In this document: one piece after another, positions 8,159-17,010 of the stretch
Position numbering within the stretch: the first letter of the stretch is position 1
Layout: each line of letters starts with the position of its first letter
Source: Rickettsiales bacterium
GTDB lineage: Bacteria > Pseudomonadota > Alphaproteobacteria > Rickettsiales > UBA1997
DNA length: 43,491 nt
NCBI GenBank assembly: GCA_017620845.1
Contig: JAGAUJ010000006.1
Span: 1 to 43,491 of the forward strand
Direction: 5' to 3'
Translations under genes and position numbers: made by a program
Notes under the pieces: model-generated
The model's input: the letters and a program-made list of their open reading frames with translations, nothing else
What the model was told of the DNA's origin: nothing
Databases searched by the model: none

Positions 8159-9043
8159 TTAATTATTATAAATTGCCATAACTCCATTAATTGTATTATA
8201 AATTTTAGAATTAATAAAGTTATTCAAAACGCCAAATTTATTGCTTTTTTTATATATATCAAAATCAACAATTGCCATATTATTAATATCTATATTGTTA
8301 TCTTTAAAATAATTTAAAGCATCTTCTTCTGTTCCTATTTTATCTACTAAGCCATATTCAAGAGCTTGTCTTCCTGTGTAGACTTGCCCATTTGCTATTT
8401 CTTGTGCTTCTGTTATTTTTATTTTTCTTCTTTCAACAAATATATTCAAAAAATAATCATAGACATCATTAATTTGTTGAGATATAACCATATCAACATC
8501 GGGATTAATTTTTTCAAATGGATTTGGTGCAGATTTTAATGATGAACTTTTATAATTTATTAGATTTACACCAAGTTTTTTTGCTAAATCTGTAACTTCA
8601 TAGGTTTGCATTAATACACCAATTGAGCCAACTAAACTTGTGTTGTAAGATATAATATAATCGCTTGCCATAGCAACCATATAAGCCCCAGAGGCTCCTA
8701 TGCTATTTATAACTGAAACAATAGGTTTTGTTTTTGATAATTCTCTAAAAAATGTATATAATTTTTCGCTTTCAACAACGTCGCCACCACCTGAATTTAT
8801 GTCTAAAATTATGCCCTTAACGTTGTCTTTTTTTAATTCTTTCATGCGATTTACTGAAAGGGTATTATTTAATATAACACTATTAATGCTAACTCTTGCA
8901 ATTATGTTTTTACTTGAACTATTATTTAAAATGCTTTTGCTGGATGATATTATTAAAAAAAACATACTTATGAATGCTACTATTCTCCAGCAAGATAATC
9001 GTTTTTTAAGATCTTTAATAAATACAAATGTATCGCTTTTCAT
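8159..9043 (-). CDS. sppA: Signal peptide peptidase SppA-like serine protease (S49)
   Basis: A 294-residue S49 peptidase of the short, single-domain SppA form. A membrane anchor spans roughly residues 20-35. The serine/lysine dyad is visible: Ser118 in SIGASGAYM and Lys170 in SSSLKSAPNPF; DINSGGG near 81-87 forms the oxyanion region. These enzymes cleave residual signal peptides in the inner membrane. It lies upstream of ppa (15 bases) and downstream of rpsA, from which it is separated by a terminator hairpin. Confidence 0.93.
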   Translation of the reverse strand: MKSDTFVFIKDLKKRLSCWRIVAFISMFFLIISSSKSILNNSSSKNIIARVSINSVILNNTLSVNRMKELKKDNVKGIILDINSGGGDVVESEKLYTFFRELSKTKPIVSVINSIGASGAYMVAMASDYIISYNTSLVGSIGVLMQTYEVTDLAKKLGVNLINYKSSSLKSAPNPFEKINPDVDMVISQQINDVYDYFLNIFVERRKIKITEAQEIANGQVYTGRQALEYGLVDKIGTEEDALNYFKDNNIDINNMAIVDFDIYKKSNKFGVLNNFINSKIYNTINGVMAIYNN

Positions 9044-9071
9044 ATGCTAATTTGTTATAATATAATAAAAT

Positions 9072-9094
9072 ACTCACACCATGAAGGTGTGAGT
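9072..9094 (-). terminator. Terminator hairpin after rpsA
   Basis: ACTCACACC (9072-9080) pairs with GGTGTGAGT (9086-9094) over a 5-base loop; on the minus strand a T-rich tract (ATTTTATTATA) follows. It is placed between rpsA and sppA, so sppA is read by leak-through or by a promoter inside this short gap. Confidence 0.8.
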
Positions 9095-9100
9095 TTAAAT

Positions 9101-10798
9101 TTATTTCATGCTATTGAAAACATTGCCAAATACACTTCCTAATGTTGTATTTGTGTTTGTATTCATGTATTGTTCAATGTCAAAATCTTCTTCATCATCT
9201 TCTTGTGAAGTATTTTTTTCAACATCTTCAAGACTCTTTAATGCTAACATTAATTTACCAGTTTCGTTATCAAAACTGATTATATTAGCATCAAGTTTTT
9301 CACCAACTGTGAATTTGTCAGTTTTTTGTTCTTTTTTGTCAGCAGATACATCAATTTTTTTGATGATACCTTTTAGGCCAAGATCAATTTCAACTTCCAT
9401 AAAGTCTTTTCTTATATTTCTAACTATACAAGAAACTTTTTGTCCTGCTTCTAATTCATTTACTTCTTGTTTGAAGTTTTCATTAGATAGTTGTTTAATA
9501 CCAAGTGAAATTCTTTCTTGTTCGTAATTGCTACCTAATAAAACTACTTTAACTTTTTCGTTTTTCTTGTAGTTTTTGATTGCTTCTTTGCCTTCAACAT
9601 CTTCCCAGTCTAAGTCTGATGTATGAACTAAACCATCAACTCCATTTTCAAATTCTACAAATAAGCCAAATTCTGTAATGTTTTTAATTACGCCTTCTAA
9701 AACATCGCCTACTTTGTAAGCATCTGAAAATTGTTTCCAAGGATTTTCACTACATTGTTTAATACCAAGTGAAATTCTGTGGTGTTCTGTGTCAATGTCT
9801 AATATCATAACATTAACATCTTGACCCATATTTAAAACTTTTGATGGAGAAACATTGTTTTTTAACCAAGACATTTCTGAAACGTGAACTAAACCTTCAA
9901 TTCCATTTTCTATTTCAACAAATACACCATATTGTGCGATATTTGTAACTTTACCTTTAACAATAGAATTTACTGGGTATTTAGTTTCAATTGTTTCCCA
10001 AGGATTTTCTTGTAATTGTTTCATACCCAAAGAAACTTTTTTGGTGTCTTCATCATATTTTATAACTTGAACTTCAACTTCTTGACCTACTTTTAATATT
10101 TCAGACGGATGTCTAACTCTGCACCAAGAAATATCTGTTAAGTGTAATAAACCATCGAAACTTCCAAAATCTATGAAAGCACCGTAATCTGTAATATTTT
10201 TTACTATACCTTTAATTACATCACCAACTTTAATTTTAGATAAAATTTCTTCTCTTTCTTTACTTCTTTGTTCTTCTAAAATTGCTCTTCTTGAAACTAC
10301 TACGTTTCCTCTTACATCATCAATTTTAAGAACCATAAATTGTTCCATTTTACCAACAAAGTCTTCCATATTTGCTAAAACAGCAGTATCAACTTGGCTT
10401 CTTGGTAAGAAAGCAATAACATTTCCTAATTCAATAGCAAAACCACCTTTTACTTTACCTAAAATTTTACCTTCAACTATTTTGTTTTCAGCTAAACATT
10501 TCTTTAAGTAGTTCCAGTTTTGATATTTTTTAGCGCTTTCTCTACTAATAATTAATTCGCCTTTTTTGTTTTCTATTTTTTCTATATAAACATCAACTGG
10601 ACTGTTAATTTCTATTTCTTCGCCAGAAAATTCTGATACTGGTATGTAACCAACTGTTTTTCCGCCGATGTCTATTGTAACTGTTTTGTTGTCAATGCCA
10701 ATAATTACACCTGGTGTTATGTCGCCTTCAATAAATGTTGGCATCTCTTTGTCATACTCTTCTAAGAGTTGTTCAAAATCTTCAAAATCTAAACTCAT
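9101..10798 (-). CDS. rpsA: 30S ribosomal protein S1
   Basis: A 565-residue ribosomal protein S1 with six S1 (OB-fold) repeats, the last four with the strong consensus (for example VGDVIKGIVKNITDYGAFIDF and GLLHLTDISW; GLVHVSEMSW; GLVHTSDLDW). S1 binds mRNA on the small subunit and helps initiation on mRNAs lacking Shine-Dalgarno sequences, which suits the many leader sequences here with poor ribosome binding sites. It is expressed from a TTGACT/TATTCT promoter about 90 bases upstream. Confidence 0.97.
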   Translation of the reverse strand: MSLDFEDFEQLLEEYDKEMPTFIEGDITPGVIIGIDNKTVTIDIGGKTVGYIPVSEFSGEEIEINSPVDVYIEKIENKKGELIISRESAKKYQNWNYLKKCLAENKIVEGKILGKVKGGFAIELGNVIAFLPRSQVDTAVLANMEDFVGKMEQFMVLKIDDVRGNVVVSRRAILEEQRSKEREEILSKIKVGDVIKGIVKNITDYGAFIDFGSFDGLLHLTDISWCRVRHPSEILKVGQEVEVQVIKYDEDTKKVSLGMKQLQENPWETIETKYPVNSIVKGKVTNIAQYGVFVEIENGIEGLVHVSEMSWLKNNVSPSKVLNMGQDVNVMILDIDTEHHRISLGIKQCSENPWKQFSDAYKVGDVLEGVIKNITEFGLFVEFENGVDGLVHTSDLDWEDVEGKEAIKNYKKNEKVKVVLLGSNYEQERISLGIKQLSNENFKQEVNELEAGQKVSCIVRNIRKDFMEVEIDLGLKGIIKKIDVSADKKEQKTDKFTVGEKLDANIISFDNETGKLMLALKSLEDVEKNTSQEDDEEDFDIEQYMNTNTNTTLGSVFGNVFNSMK

Positions 10799-11142
10799 TT
10801 TATTGTTTTATAAGGGTAGTTAATAATCTAAATCAAATAGTGATAAAAAACCCCTTTTATTTTTTATGTGTTTGATCTGTGTTTAGAATAGTAAAAATTA
10901 ATTTATAGTCAAGTTTTATTTTGGATGTGAAAATGTGAATGTATTAATTGATAATATGGTAAAGATTAAGATTGTAAAATATGTTTGTTATATTTTGTAT
11001 GATATTAGGTCAATAATATTTATAAATATGATTTTATTATTATAAATTGACTTAATATTTTTTATATATTATTCTGATTGTAAACTTCTGGTATATATGT
11101 TTGAACTGGAATGTTGATTTATGATTTATTAAAATTGGAGTA
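10799..11142. other. Intergenic region between rpsA and the 108-aa gene
   Basis: About 340 bases with no open frame of note. It carries the leftward rpsA promoter and leader. The right part is very AT-rich; a promoter for the rightward genes must lie there, but no single -35/-10 pair stands out. Confidence 0.5.
10885..10912 (-). promoter_or_regulatory. Promoter of rpsA
   Basis: On the minus strand TTGACT (10912-10907) is followed after 16 bases by TATTCT (10890-10885), roughly 90 bases upstream of the rpsA start codon. Confidence 0.65.
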
Positions 11143-11469
11143 ATGGTTATGTATGAAATTCCAAAAGTTGCTAATGTGACAGCAAATGGTGAGGAAATTG
11201 TGCGAGTTATTGAGAATGGTTTTGGTTTTAGTTTTGAATTTTACTATAATAATGAGAAAATTGTTGCTGTTGATGCTGGGGGTAAAATTTATTTAATTGA
11301 TGACACGAGTATAGATAAAATGTTTTGTGGAGAAACAATAACTGACGATATAATAGATAAATATACAACAAAAGAAGAAAGAGAAATACTTATTAGGTAT
11401 TCTGTAGATGGGTATAACAGATGCCATATTTATCATAGGGATAAACATAAATATTGTTCTTTCTTATAG
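11143..11469 (+). CDS. Hypothetical 108-residue protein upstream of a ULP-like protease
   Basis: I do not recognise this protein. It is 108 residues long, soluble, with alternating hydrophobic strands (FSFEFYYNNEKIVAVDAGGKIYLIDD) and a histidine/cysteine-rich C-terminus (CHIYHRDKHKYCSFL). A GGAG ribosome binding site precedes the ATG at 11143; a second ATG at 11149 is also possible. It is followed closely by the candidate protease in the same direction, so it may be co-expressed as a partner, chaperone or inhibitor, which is inference only. Confidence 0.6.
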   Translation: MVMYEIPKVANVTANGEEIVRVIENGFGFSFEFYYNNEKIVAVDAGGKIYLIDDTSIDKMFCGETITDDIIDKYTTKEEREILIRYSVDGYNRCHIYHRDKHKYCSFL

Positions 11470-11511
11470 TTATTGAACATTAATATAAAGAGTAGAAATG
11501 TTGTAGTTGAT

Positions 11512-12990
11512 ATGGGAGAAAACGGAATTGAGAAGCAATTTATAAAGGATTTGTGGAATAGGTTGAAGCCTTATGTTGTTACATTAAAAAACAATTTAAA
11601 GATTGCTGATGATTATAATGCGGTTTGTTTATATGATACTGATACATTTAAGACACGAGATGGTGCCATATATAGTAATGATAATATTTCGGATAAATTT
11701 GGTGAATTTGCTAGTGATGTGTATAAAGAAATAAAATCTAATTTACTTGATGAGAATTTATTTGATGAAATAAAAAATGGTATAATATTACAAATTAGAG
11801 AAGCCATTCGAAATATTAATAGCGAAGTTACAATTGAGAATGCACATTTAAAAAATTTGATTACTATACAAATACCAATTATGCTTAAATACAGAATTAA
11901 TAATGGCGTAATTACAGATATTAACATAGATAATAATTGTAGAAAGGAAGAAATTAAATTATCTTTATGTGAAATTGGCAAAATAGTTCGTAAAAAAGAT
12001 AAATTTGTTAAAGGTAAATTTAAAGGCGGTAGAAAAGATAAGGAAAGTTTTGTTTCTATGGCATTAGATTTAAATGAAGAACATACACATGTTAGATTTC
12101 CGCGTCCAGATGTGGATAGTGTAAAAGGTTATTGTAGTAATGTAAAACAAATTATACAAAATGATAAGAGTAAAAACAATATACTCTTAATCCCTTATTC
12201 GGCAGACGGACACATTGTAACATTAATAGTAGATAAAAATAAATTTAATAGTGTGGATGAACAAGAAAGAAAAAACAGTATAATGTGTTTTGATAGTAGT
12301 CATGCATTTACTAAATGGTATGGCTCTACACTTAATAATAAACATTTTTCGGATGAATTGTATGATTGTATTAGCAATGATAAAAGACCGATTAATGATA
12401 AAAATATACAAGGTTTTGAAAGTACGTGTTCTTTTTATACGGAGGCGTTTCTTAAAATAATGGACGAATATATTATAAATAAAGAAACAAATGATAAACA
12501 ATGTGATTTAGAAGATATAAAGAAGTTTGTTAATTCTGAGATTTTTATAAATAATATCAAATTACTTAAAGAAGAATATATATATCAATATACAGAGGGC
12601 GAGTCACGTAAGTATAAAATTTCTGCAGATGAAATAGCTAGAAATACAGTGGTAAATTATTGCATTTCAACCAAAGGTAAAATTGTACAAAGTAATAATG
12701 ATACTGCTGCTGTAAAATTACAGGAAGAAAATATAATACAAGATCAAGCAATAGACCAAACTGAAATTTTGTCAGCTTCATCAAGTGGATTAGTAAGTGT
12801 ACCACATACATCAACAATTAGTGATGCAGAGTTGGAAAATATATCAGAAAAATATTCATCGTTTAGTGAAACAAATGCAAATGAATATGCTGGTAGTGTA
12901 TCGGCATCAGTGGGCAGTGGCGTATCTAATGGCAATCCAACGAGTTATGAACATTCCAGTAGCAAATCAACCACGCCTGATTTACAATAG
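11512..12990 (+). CDS. Putative CE-clan (ULP/C48-like) cysteine protease, candidate effector
   Basis: About 490 residues from the ATG at 11512; the frame opens at a TTG at 11473 (505 residues), and the positions given here use that longer form. The centre matches the order of ULP/SENP-type proteases: His247 in DGHIVTLIVD, Asp274 in IMCFDSS, Gln313 and Cys319 in QGFESTCSF. The six-residue Gln-to-Cys step and about 45 residues between Asp and Cys resemble yeast Ulp1; an extra loop of about 10 residues lies between His and Asp. The N-terminal 200 residues are unrecognised, and the last 90 are Ser/Thr-rich and probably disordered. Bacterial CE-clan enzymes are mostly host-directed deubiquitinases, deSUMOylases or acetyltransferases, so a secreted effector is inferred; no signal peptide is seen. 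It converges on rnc with one base between stops. Confidence 0.65.
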   Translation: MGENGIEKQFIKDLWNRLKPYVVTLKNNLKIADDYNAVCLYDTDTFKTRDGAIYSNDNISDKFGEFASDVYKEIKSNLLDENLFDEIKNGIILQIREAIRNINSEVTIENAHLKNLITIQIPIMLKYRINNGVITDINIDNNCRKEEIKLSLCEIGKIVRKKDKFVKGKFKGGRKDKESFVSMALDLNEEHTHVRFPRPDVDSVKGYCSNVKQIIQNDKSKNNILLIPYSADGHIVTLIVDKNKFNSVDEQERKNSIMCFDSSHAFTKWYGSTLNNKHFSDELYDCISNDKRPINDKNIQGFESTCSFYTEAFLKIMDEYIINKETNDKQCDLEDIKKFVNSEIFINNIKLLKEEYIYQYTEGESRKYKISADEIARNTVVNYCISTKGKIVQSNNDTAAVKLQEENIIQDQAIDQTEILSASSSGLVSVPHTSTISDAELENISEKYSSFSETNANEYAGSVSASVGSGVSNGNPTSYEHSSSKSTTPDLQ

Positions 12991-12991
12991 T

Positions 12992-13672
12992 TTACAAAAC
13001 TTTATTTTTTATTATCTCCAACATTGCTCCAGCAAGTTCCTTTTCCACCTGTTTTATATTATATCCACTGGACTCAATACAACCATATTCTGGAATAGAT
13101 AAAAGCATATAAAAAACTTGTCTATTATCATCAGTAGTTTCAGTTCTTAATAGTTTATACTCTGGCAATACCTTAAATTTTTTCTGTATTATTTCTTGCA
13201 ATTCACTTTTTGGATCTTTTGGAGCTTTAATTTTTTCTTCATCAAATTTTACCCAAGTATTCAAAATAAAATTTTTAACTACTTCAAGATTAGCATCTAA
13301 ATACATTGCTCCAATAATTGCCTCAACAACATTTTCAAGATTATTTATATTACTTCTTCCGCCACATTGTTCTTGTCCGGCAGTCATAATTATAAATTTA
13401 CCTAATTCTATATTTTTTGCGATTTGATACAGCACATCTTTTGAGACTAAAAATGCCTTTCTTTTAGATAGTTCACCTTCTGTTTCATTTGTATGTTTTT
13501 TAAATAAATATTCAATTATAACCATTGATAATATTGAATCACCCAAGAATTCTAGTTTTTCATAATTGAAATGTTTTTTATTATAAGACATACTTGGATG
13601 TGTTAGTGCTTCTTCCAATAATTTTTTGTCTTTAAAAGTATAATTTAATTTTTTTTCAAGTTCATCAAACAT
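12992..13672 (-). CDS. rnc: Ribonuclease III
   Basis: A 226-residue RNase III. The signature YEKLEFLGDSIL (about 38-49) carries catalytic acidic residues, ENVVEAIIGAMYLD (about 111-124) the second metal site, and the C-terminal 70 residues form a double-stranded RNA-binding domain (DPKSELQEIIQ onward). It matures rRNA precursors and degrades structured RNA. It is the last gene of the leftward unit DUF374-lepB-rnc and overlaps the lepB stop. The lepB-rnc pair is a common bacterial arrangement. Confidence 0.97.
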   Translation of the reverse strand: MFDELEKKLNYTFKDKKLLEEALTHPSMSYNKKHFNYEKLEFLGDSILSMVIIEYLFKKHTNETEGELSKRKAFLVSKDVLYQIAKNIELGKFIIMTAGQEQCGGRSNINNLENVVEAIIGAMYLDANLEVVKNFILNTWVKFDEEKIKAPKDPKSELQEIIQKKFKVLPEYKLLRTETTDDNRQVFYMLLSIPEYGCIESSGYNIKQVEKELAGAMLEIIKNKVL

Positions 13673-14424
13673 TATTTTATAACTTTAAAAATTCTATTAA
13701 ATCTAATAATTTTGTGTAATTTCCAAACCTTAAATAAGGAATCATTTTTAGAAAAGAATATTACTTTTGCTTTTCCTATTATGTTTTTATATGGAACAAA
13801 GCCAGTTTCAATAAACCTACTGTCAAGAGAATTATCTCTATTATCTCCCATAAAAAAGTAATGACCTTCTGGAACTATAAACTCGCCATCGCCCTCTCTA
13901 ACTACTAATTTATTATTTTGTAAAACATTAACTTTCTGTTTTTCGCTCCAATTTTCTTTATATTGTTGTAAATATATCATATTTTTTTCATCAAAATATT
14001 CGTCAATATATTCTCTTTTAATTTCTTTACCATTGATGTATAAAATATCATTTTCAATTTTTATTTTATCATTTGGTAAGCCGATTAATCTTTTTATATA
14101 ATTTATTCTTGGATTTGATGGTAACCTAAATACAACTACATCACCTCTTTTTGGTTGATTATAATCTAAAATTCTCTCTTGTATAAGCGGAATACCAAAC
14201 GGAATTGTGTATCTACTGTAACCATATTCAAATTTTGAAACAAGTATATAATCGCCTTCCAATAGTCCAGGTTTCATTGAGCCTGATGGAATGTGGAATG
14301 GCTCATATAAAAAAGCCCTAACTAATATAACAAATAAAAGAGCCCATAAAACACTTTTTACTGTTTCGCTTAATGGTTCTTTATTGCTGTCTTTTGTTGT
14401 GTTATTAGTTTTTTCTTCTGTCAT
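13672..14424 (-). CDS. lepB: Signal peptidase I
   Basis: A 250-residue type I signal peptidase (S26). One N-terminal membrane segment at about 24-41 is followed by box B IPSGSMKPGL with nucleophile Ser49, box D YIKRLIGLPND with the general base Lys111, and box E MGDNRDNSLDSR near 190. It cleaves signal peptides on the outer face of the inner membrane. Its stop overlaps the rnc start; upstream it is 17 bases from the DUF374 acyltransferase gene. Confidence 0.97.
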   Translation of the reverse strand: MTEEKTNNTTKDSNKEPLSETVKSVLWALLFVILVRAFLYEPFHIPSGSMKPGLLEGDYILVSKFEYGYSRYTIPFGIPLIQERILDYNQPKRGDVVVFRLPSNPRINYIKRLIGLPNDKIKIENDILYINGKEIKREYIDEYFDEKNMIYLQQYKENWSEKQKVNVLQNNKLVVREGDGEFIVPEGHYFFMGDNRDNSLDSRFIETGFVPYKNIIGKAKVIFFSKNDSLFKVWKLHKIIRFNRIFKVIK

Positions 14425-14441
14425 AACAATGTTTATTATTT

Positions 14442-15149
14442 TTATTTATTAAATTTATTCATTCTGTCTTCAAGTATTAAATTACTTTCTTCAAAGTCAC
14501 TGTTTTTATTAATATATAATGGTTCTAAATAATCAACAATTATTTTTCCAAATGGAAATGGTATTTGGAATTCATCCCAAGATTTTAGTTGTTTTTTTAA
14601 GGAGTATTTTATTGCAACCGGAAAAATTGGTGTATCTGTTTTTTTTGCTATATTAACTATTTCACTATTTATTTTTCTTAAAGGACCCCTTGGGCCATCT
14701 GGCGCTAAATGAATACTTGAACCATTTTTTATTTCTCTCATTATAATCATTATTGATTTAACAGCACCACTTTCTTGTGCTTGATGTAATTTATTTCTAT
14801 TAATTGTAGAACCAAATATTTCTTTAAAATTGAAAATTGCCATTGTTTTACTTGCAAGTTTTCCATCCCTATGTTTTGAACTTAAAACACAAGGTTGTTT
14901 TTTATAATTTATTTTTTTTAATAATGTTCTTACAATCATTGGTGCTATGAATATCTTGCCATGCCAAGTAATAACAAATGTTGCCTTATTGTTTATTAAT
15001 AAATTCAAATATTCTTCTGTATGTCCTGTAATTTCAAGTTTTGAAGTATAAAAAACGAGTTTTATGTATAAGGATATTATATAGCAAATAATTGTTTGCA
15101 TTAAATTATGTTTTAATATTTTATTTTTTATGAAATCTTTAATAGTCAT
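14442..15149 (-). CDS. DUF374-family lysophospholipid/lipid A acyltransferase
   Basis: A 235-residue LPLAT-superfamily protein of the DUF374 group. The acyltransferase histidine is in TWHGKIFIAP, the family motif SSKHRDGKLAS follows, and LAPDGPRGP is the typical DGPRGP block; an N-terminal hydrophobic stretch anchors it to the membrane. DUF374 members sit beside lipid A and outer membrane lipid genes in alphaproteobacteria, and here the gene abuts an MsbA-like flippase. Likely role: transfer of an acyl chain onto a lipid A precursor or lysophospholipid. Its start overlaps the stop of the ABC transporter gene. Confidence 0.88.
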   Translation of the reverse strand: MTIKDFIKNKILKHNLMQTIICYIISLYIKLVFYTSKLEITGHTEEYLNLLINNKATFVITWHGKIFIAPMIVRTLLKKINYKKQPCVLSSKHRDGKLASKTMAIFNFKEIFGSTINRNKLHQAQESGAVKSIMIIMREIKNGSSIHLAPDGPRGPLRKINSEIVNIAKKTDTPIFPVAIKYSLKKQLKSWDEFQIPFPFGKIIVDYLEPLYINKNSDFEESNLILEDRMNKFNK

Positions 15150-16966
15150 TATTTACCTGTATGAAATTGTTTATCACATAAATTTTTATATACTTTGTTA
15201 AGTGAAATTAATTCGTTATGACTTCCCTCTTCAACCATTTTTCCATTTTCAAAAACAAAAATATGATCACAATTCATTATTGTTGTTAACCTATGAGCAA
15301 TTATTATTGTTGTTTTATTTTCCATTAATATTTTTAATGATTGTTGTATTAAATCTTCTGAAATTGGATCAAGAGCACTTGTTGCTTCATCTAATAAGAG
15401 TATAGGACTATTTTTTAAAAATGCTCTTGCTATGGAAATTCTTTGTTTTTGACCGCCGGATAGCAGAGAGCCGTTTGGTCCTATTATTGTATCATAACCG
15501 TTTGGCATATTTTTTACAAATTCATCAACATTTGCCATTTTGGCAACTTTCATAACTTCTTCAAAAGTAGCATCATTTTTTGCATATTTTATATTATCAA
15601 AAATACTTGTATTAAACAATTTTACATCTTGTTCTACCATTGAAATATTATTTCGTAAGGTTTTAAAACTTAAATCTTTTATATTTGTTTCATCTATATT
15701 TATAGCGCCGCTATAAACATCATAAAATCTTAATAATAAATTAAATATTGTGCTTTTACCACTTCCAGAATGTCCTACAAGAGCATAAGATTTTCCACTT
15801 GTTATGTTTAGATTTACATCTTTTAAAGCATATTTTTCGCATAAAACAAGTTGTTCATTTTCTACAACAGAATCTTGATTAAAGTTATTTAATGGATAAT
15901 AAAAAGAAACATTATTAAAATTTATATTACCTTTTATGTTATTAATATTTACTGGATTTTTTGCTTCTTTTACAAAATTTTCTTGATCTATTACTATATA
16001 AAATCTTCTTGCACAAGCAATGGCATTTTGCATTTTTACATTTATACCACTGAAAGATTTAAATGGTTTATACGCAGAAAATAGGGCAGTCATAAAAACA
16101 AAAAATTCACCAGCAGTGCTTGTTCCTTTTATAACAGATATACCACCATAAAGAATAACAAGAGCAAAACCAATAACACCAACCATTTCAACCATTGGTG
16201 AAACAATTAAAGATTTTTTGGCTATTTTTATAGATATTTTATATATTTCATTTAATACATTTTTTACTCTCGATATTTCATAATTTTCTTTGTTATTGAT
16301 TTTTACTATTTTTATATTTTCAAAAGATTCAACTATTGTTGCAGAATTATCAAGTCCTTTTTCTCTGTTTTTGTGTGATAATTTTCTCATTTTTTTACCT
16401 ATTTTAACCATAGGCCAAATAATAATAGGAAAAGCAACAAATGAAATTAATGATAATTTTATATTTTGATAAAACATTAATATAAGTAAAGAAACTATTG
16501 TAAAAGATTGTAGTATTAGATTTGTTAATATAAGGTTTATTATTTCACTTATCCCAGTTATATCTCCAAAATACGCACTTATTCTACCAGCAGACTGTTT
16601 TTGATAAAAATTCATATCTTTATGTATTAATTTTGTAAATAGTTTTTCTTGCAGATTTATACTAATTTTATTGTTTGTTATGTTCATTAATAGACCTTGT
16701 AAATATACAACAATACATGAGATAAGTGCAACTAATATGATTTGTAATGGTATAAAATAAAGTGCTTTTAAGTCTTTGTTTATAAATACTTGATCTATTG
16801 CTGGTTTTACCAAATAGGCTCTATAAGATGTGCATAATGATGCTATTATCATAAAAAATATAGCAACAATAAACTTAACCTTATGTGGGTATACACATTC
16901 TTTAAAGACCCTTACAATCACATCTTTTGTAGAATTATAATCAAATTTCTTTTCTTCTTTTTTCAT
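15149..16966 (-). CDS. ABC exporter, MsbA/lipid flippase-like (fused TMD-NBD)
   Basis: A 605-residue half-transporter. The membrane domain (about 30-320) has six predicted helices; the nucleotide-binding domain has Walker A GHSGSGKST at 398-406, signature LSGGQKQR at 502-509, Walker B ILLLDE at 522-527 and the switch histidine in IIAHRLTT. Homodimeric members move lipid A-core, peptides or drugs. The adjacent DUF374 acyltransferase, with which it shares overlapping codons, argues for lipid A/LPS export (MsbA role). It is separated from the upstream ppiC by a terminator hairpin. Confidence 0.9.
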   Translation of the reverse strand: MKKEEKKFDYNSTKDVIVRVFKECVYPHKVKFIVAIFFMIIASLCTSYRAYLVKPAIDQVFINKDLKALYFIPLQIILVALISCIVVYLQGLLMNITNNKISINLQEKLFTKLIHKDMNFYQKQSAGRISAYFGDITGISEIINLILTNLILQSFTIVSLLILMFYQNIKLSLISFVAFPIIIWPMVKIGKKMRKLSHKNREKGLDNSATIVESFENIKIVKINNKENYEISRVKNVLNEIYKISIKIAKKSLIVSPMVEMVGVIGFALVILYGGISVIKGTSTAGEFFVFMTALFSAYKPFKSFSGINVKMQNAIACARRFYIVIDQENFVKEAKNPVNINNIKGNINFNNVSFYYPLNNFNQDSVVENEQLVLCEKYALKDVNLNITSGKSYALVGHSGSGKSTIFNLLLRFYDVYSGAINIDETNIKDLSFKTLRNNISMVEQDVKLFNTSIFDNIKYAKNDATFEEVMKVAKMANVDEFVKNMPNGYDTIIGPNGSLLSGGQKQRISIARAFLKNSPILLLDEATSALDPISEDLIQQSLKILMENKTTIIIAHRLTTIMNCDHIFVFENGKMVEEGSHNELISLNKVYKNLCDKQFHTGK

Positions 16967-16980
16967 ATATTATAAAATTA

Positions 16981-17002
16981 ACTACCCCATAATTGGGGTA
17001 GT
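16981..17002 (-). terminator. Terminator hairpin after ppiC-type gene
   Basis: ACTACCCCA (16981-16989) pairs with TGGGGTAGT (16994-17002), loop TAAT; a T-rich tract (TTAATTTTATAA) follows on the minus strand. It lies just upstream of the ABC exporter start, so it may only partly terminate. Confidence 0.7.
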
Positions 17003-17010
17003 TTGTTATA

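Noticed and set aside
9108..9527. 139-residue Ser/Leu-rich plus-strand frame
   Set aside because: It mirrors the C-terminal part of rpsA, whose S1 repeats are unmistakable on the minus strand.
12797..13102. Plus-strand frame bridging the protease end and rnc
   Set aside because: It overlaps two well-supported genes and has no start signal or family.
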